Assembly (NCBI GenBank): GCA_032249575.1
Contig: JAVVHL010000062.1
Coordinates: 1 to 7,048 of the forward strand
Length of the DNA: 7,048 nucleotides
Origin: Calditenuis sp032249575
GTDB taxonomy: Archaea > Thermoproteota > Nitrososphaeria_A > Caldarchaeales > Calditenuaceae
Direction: 5' to 3'
Shown here piece by piece: positions 4,940-7,048 of this stretch; position 1 is the stretch's first letter, and each line of letters opens with the position of its first letter. A program made the position numbers and the translations under genes. Under the pieces are notes generated by a model. It saw nothing but the letters and a program-made list of their open reading frames with translations. It did no database searches and was not told where the DNA came from.

Positions 4940-6142
4940 TTGGGCGAGGACCTCTGGACCGGAGACGCGATATTGATGATACCGGGCCCGACCGAGCTGC
5001 ACCCGAGGGTCAGGAAGGTCCTCTCGGAGAGGTCCCTTCCCCATTACGGCCCCGAGTGGGCTGTCGAGGTGGAGAGGGCGAGGGAGCTGGCCGCGGCGCT
5101 ATTCGGTTCGAGACCTGAGAACACCTTCCTCATACCTGGACCCGGTTCGCTGGCGCTGGAGCTGGGCAGCAGGACGGTCCTCTCGCGGGGGAAGAAGGCG
5201 ATAGTGCTGAACAGCGGCTTCTGGGGCGAGCGGCTCTCGGAGCTGGCGAGGAGCCTGGGCGCGAAGGTCGTGGAGGTGAGGGCGGATGAAGGGAACGTTC
5301 CAGAAATGGAAGAGGTCGAGGAAGCGCTGAGGAGGAACCCGGACGCGGAGGCGCTGATGCTGGTCCACGTCGATACGGGGCCAGGGGTGATGCACGACCT
5401 TAGGTCCTACGTCAAACTTGCGAAGGAGAAAGGACTCAGGGTGATCTGCGACGCGATAGCCTCGTACGGCGCCGTGCCTCTTATGGTGAGGGAGATCGGG
5501 ATAGACGTGTGCGTCGGCCACCCCAACAAATGCCTGAACAGTATGCCCGGCGTGGCACCGCTCCACATCTCGCCTGACCTCTGGGATGGCATAGATCCGT
5601 CGGAGATCGGTGGAGGCTGGATCTCCAACCCCTCCGCCTTCAAGCGGTACTACCTCCTCTGGTCAGAGGAGGGGCACCCGTACCACACGACGATCAACCC
5701 GTATGCCGTCATGGCGTTCGCGCTGGCCGCCGAGTCGGCACTCGAGGAGGGACTCGAGAAGAGGTACAGGAGGCACGTCGAGGCGTCGAGGGCCTTCAGG
5801 AGGGCCGCATCGGTCCTGGGGCTCAAGCAGGTCGCTGCCTCGGAGGAGGTAGCTTCGCCGACGGTCACGTCGCTTAAGCTGCCTGACGAGTTGAGTGGAA
5901 GGGCCGACGAGTTCGTGCACCACATGCTCAAGAAATACAGGGTGATGGTGACCAACGGTCTGGGAAACCTCGTCGACAGCGCAATAAGGGTCGGCCACAT
6001 GGGCATCACCGCTACAGCCCGGTACCTGATACCGACGATAGTGGCGCTCGGGAGGACGCTGGAGGACCTCACCGGCAGAAAGGTCGAGATAGGGAGGGCG
6101 GTTGAGGCCTTCCTCGAAAGCTCGACTAAGCTGACGAGCTAA
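4940..6142 (+). CDS. Class V PLP-dependent aminotransferase (alanine-glyoxylate/serine-pyruvate type)
   Basis: The 400-residue fold-type I enzyme transfers amino groups using pyridoxal phosphate. Visible landmarks are IPGPTEL near the N-terminus, the cofactor loop GPGSLALEL (67-75), and a stacking region LVHVDTGPGV (141-150). ICDAIASYGAVP follows, with Asp171 expected to bind the pyridine nitrogen. The Schiff-base Lys197 lies in GHPNKCLNSMPG, and the substrate-carboxylate Arg350 in IRVGHMG. The lysine motif differs from the common SGSQK-x-L of alanine-glyoxylate enzymes and is closer to the PNKCL or ANKC forms seen in pyridoxamine-pyruvate and 2-aminoethylphosphonate aminotransferases, so substrate is uncertain. 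Likely acceptors are glyoxylate or pyruvate. No phosphonate or vitamin B6 genes are nearby. The start is TTG with a strong Shine-Dalgarno. The stop is 2 nt from the convergent Toprim gene's stop. Family certain, exact reaction unsure. Confidence 0.93.
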   Translation: MGEDLWTGDAILMIPGPTELHPRVRKVLSERSLPHYGPEWAVEVERARELAAALFGSRPENTFLIPGPGSLALELGSRTVLSRGKKAIVLNSGFWGERLSELARSLGAKVVEVRADEGNVPEMEEVEEALRRNPDAEALMLVHVDTGPGVMHDLRSYVKLAKEKGLRVICDAIASYGAVPLMVREIGIDVCVGHPNKCLNSMPGVAPLHISPDLWDGIDPSEIGGGWISNPSAFKRYYLLWSEEGHPYHTTINPYAVMAFALAAESALEEGLEKRYRRHVEASRAFRRAASVLGLKQVAASEEVASPTVTSLKLPDELSGRADEFVHHMLKKYRVMVTNGLGNLVDSAIRVGHMGITATARYLIPTIVALGRTLEDLTGRKVEIGRAVEAFLESSTKLTS

Positions 6143-6144
6143 CG

Positions 6145-6537
6145 CTATAGAACGCATCTCGCGTAGAACCGAAGGAGCTCGTAGACGCTCCTCATCCCTC
6201 TCTTGTAGGAGGTCGTGGTTCTGAGGTAGTCCCTTGCGGTGGTGGAGAACCTGACGATGCCTCCGTAACGCATGACAAGCCTCCTGACGTGCTCGTCGCC
6301 CTGACGGTCCAGGTCCATCAGAAGGGAGACCGTTTGGCCGTACATCCCCTCGACCTCCCTCTCGAACTCGGAGAGCGTGATCACCCTGACGGTTGCGCCT
6401 GACTCGATCAGGGCCCTCCTGTCGCTCTCGCCCTCGACGACCACGGTGGTTTGCGGGTCGTTGAGAAGGCCCAAGAACCTCTCGAGCTCCTCCCTCAGCA
6501 CCTCCCTCTCCTGCGCTCGGCCCTTACGGGACTTCAT
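6145..6537 (-). CDS. Small stand-alone Toprim-domain protein (archaeal RNase M5/primase-like family)
   Basis: The 130-residue protein has the core of the Toprim metal-binding fold found in topoisomerases, DnaG primases and RNase M5. The first motif is VVVEGESDRRAL, with Glu35-Gly36. The acidic strand is SLLMDLDRQGDE, with Asp75 and Asp77. An N-terminal basic helix (1-25) precedes the fold, and a basic C-terminal segment (RYGG ... TSYKRG) follows. It resembles the short archaeal Toprim proteins grouped with COG1658/UPF0292, which have no settled function; a role in RNA processing or nucleic-acid cleavage is inferred. An in-frame TAA lies 12 codons upstream and no other start intervenes, so the ATG at 6537 is the start. 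Only AGG directly abuts it, and a weak GTTAAC (6567-6572) could act as TATA. It is convergent with the aminotransferase and divergent from the acylphosphatase. Confidence 0.82.
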   Translation of the reverse strand: MKSRKGRAQEREVLREELERFLGLLNDPQTTVVVEGESDRRALIESGATVRVITLSEFEREVEGMYGQTVSLLMDLDRQGDEHVRRLVMRYGGIVRFSTTARDYLRTTTSYKRGMRSVYELLRFYARCVL

Positions 6538-6662
6538 CCTGTCATTATCGGATGAGCGAGGCCATCGTTAACCCTCTCCTCAAGCGCACGGTATCCGAGA
6601 GCCCTCGGGGTTAGCGCGTTCGGCACCTGAGTCCTCCTCGACGCAAACGCAAGGGGCAGCGC

Positions 6663-6672
6663 AAATTTTTAC
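6663..6672 (+). promoter_or_regulatory. Likely TATA box for the acylphosphatase gene
   Basis: AAATTTTTAC is the most AT-rich patch in the 161-nt divergent interval between the Toprim gene and the acylphosphatase. It lies 27-36 nt before the proposed TTG start at 6699, which fits a very short leader. The rest of the interval holds no open frame of note. Confidence 0.45.
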
Positions 6673-6698
6673 AGGGGCAAGACGTTCTGCGTGATGGC

Positions 6699-7048
6699 TT
6701 GAGGCGCGTGAGGGTGCTAGTCGACGGCAGGGTCCAGCGGGTAGGATACAGGTACGTGGTGGCCAACTTGGCGAGGGAGAGGAACGTGAAGGGATACGTC
6801 AGGAACCTGGACGACGGCAGGGTGGAGATAGTGGCGGAGGGCGAGGATAAGGAACTGGAGGACTTCCTGGCGAGGATACAGGTGAAGGAGGAGCCGATAA
6901 TCGTAGAGCGGATAGAGGTGCACGAGGAGAAGCCGACGGGCGAGTTCAAGACCTTCAGGATCGTGACCGGAAGCCTCGAGGAGGAGATGGTGGAAGGGTT
7001 CGGAACGGGTGCGAGCTATCTCATGCTGATGCTCAGGTTGCAGAAGGA
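6699..7048 (+). CDS. acyP: Archaeal long-form acylphosphatase (3' partial)
   Basis: The gene runs off the right edge after 116 codons. Residues 1-90 are an acylphosphatase fold, which hydrolyses carboxyl-phosphate bonds such as in acetyl or carbamoyl phosphate. The phosphate loop is GRVQRVGYR (10-18) with catalytic Arg18, and the second catalytic residue is Asn36 in GYVRNLDDGRVEI. The usual loop is GRVQGVGFR; here Arg14 replaces a normally conserved Gly. After EFKTFRIV (83-89), where ordinary acylphosphatases of about 90 residues end, the protein continues with GSLEEEMVEGFGTGASYLMLM. This recalls a set of archaeal acylphosphatases with a C-terminal extension that often becomes a coiled coil; its end is not visible. 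TTG at 6699 gives the family-typical MRRVRVLV start, with GTGAT just upstream. GTG at 6708 (behind GAGG) is an alternative. Confidence 0.88.
   Translation, partial: MRRVRVLVDGRVQRVGYRYVVANLARERNVKGYVRNLDDGRVEIVAEGEDKELEDFLARIQVKEEPIIVERIEVHEEKPTGEFKTFRIVTGSLEEEMVEGFGTGASYLMLMLRLQK

Noticed and set aside
5101..5122. GGTTCGA resembling a tRNA T-loop.
   Set aside because: No flanking 5-bp T-stem, anticodon arm or acceptor stem, and it lies in the aminotransferase coding region. The similar match near 3650 lies in gatD and fails for the same reasons.
6119..6140. AGCTCG/CGAGCT inverted repeat at the 3' end of the aminotransferase, near the convergent Toprim stop.
   Set aside because: Only 6 bp with a 10-nt loop, inside coding sequence and without a T-run on either strand; not enough to call a bidirectional terminator.
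5663..6157. A 164-codon minus-strand frame under the aminotransferase.
   Set aside because: It covers the conserved 3' half of the aminotransferase and has no motif; composition artefact.
6595..6608. CCGAG/CTCGG hairpin in the divergent interval between the Toprim and acylphosphatase genes.
   Set aside because: A 5-bp stem is expected by chance in GC-rich DNA, and no operator symmetry or conserved box accompanies it.

Overview
The window looks like a stretch of a thermophilic archaeal chromosome, probably Thermoproteota/Korarchaeota-grade. The signs are: a GatD subunit of the archaea-specific Glu-tRNA(Gln) amidotransferase; a signal peptidase with His rather than Lys as the general base; a small archaeal Toprim protein and a long-form archaeal acylphosphatase; high GC, with arginine written mostly as AGG and glutamate as GAG; GTG and TTG starts; and TATA-like boxes about 30 nt before start codons, as in leaderless archaeal transcripts. 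The species cannot be named from the sequence alone.

Left part (1-2178, + strand): the 3' end of a large repeat protein whose beginning lies outside the window. It consists of tandem beta-rich modules of about 80-86 residues, a C-terminal membrane anchor and a basic tail. It overlaps by 4 nt (ATGA) a type I signal peptidase, so the two are almost certainly co-translated and form a cell-surface/secretion unit.

Middle (2211-4109): a two-CBS-domain protein on the minus strand is divergent from gatD on the plus strand, with 98 nt between them. The CBS gene converges on the signal peptidase and ends at a U-rich terminator. The gatD stop is followed within a few bases by a two-tier hairpin. GatE, the obligate partner of GatD, is not in the window.

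Right part (4138-7048): a coiled-coil/PD-(D/E)XK-like protein with a strikingly regular two-level heptad repeat is expressed from its own likely leaderless promoter and ends in a hairpin plus T5 terminator built on its stop codon. It is followed by a class V PLP aminotransferase (TTG start behind a perfect 8-nt Shine-Dalgarno). That gene converges, with a 2-nt gap, on a small Toprim protein on the minus strand. Divergent from the Toprim gene is an acylphosphatase that runs off the right edge.

No RNA gene, CRISPR array, transposon or integration site was found. The genes look like a chromosomal mix of housekeeping (gatD, acylphosphatase) and poorly characterised archaeal families, not one obvious new system. 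The most promising leads are the surface-repeat protein/signal peptidase pair and the coiled-coil nuclease-fold protein with periodic polar core layers.
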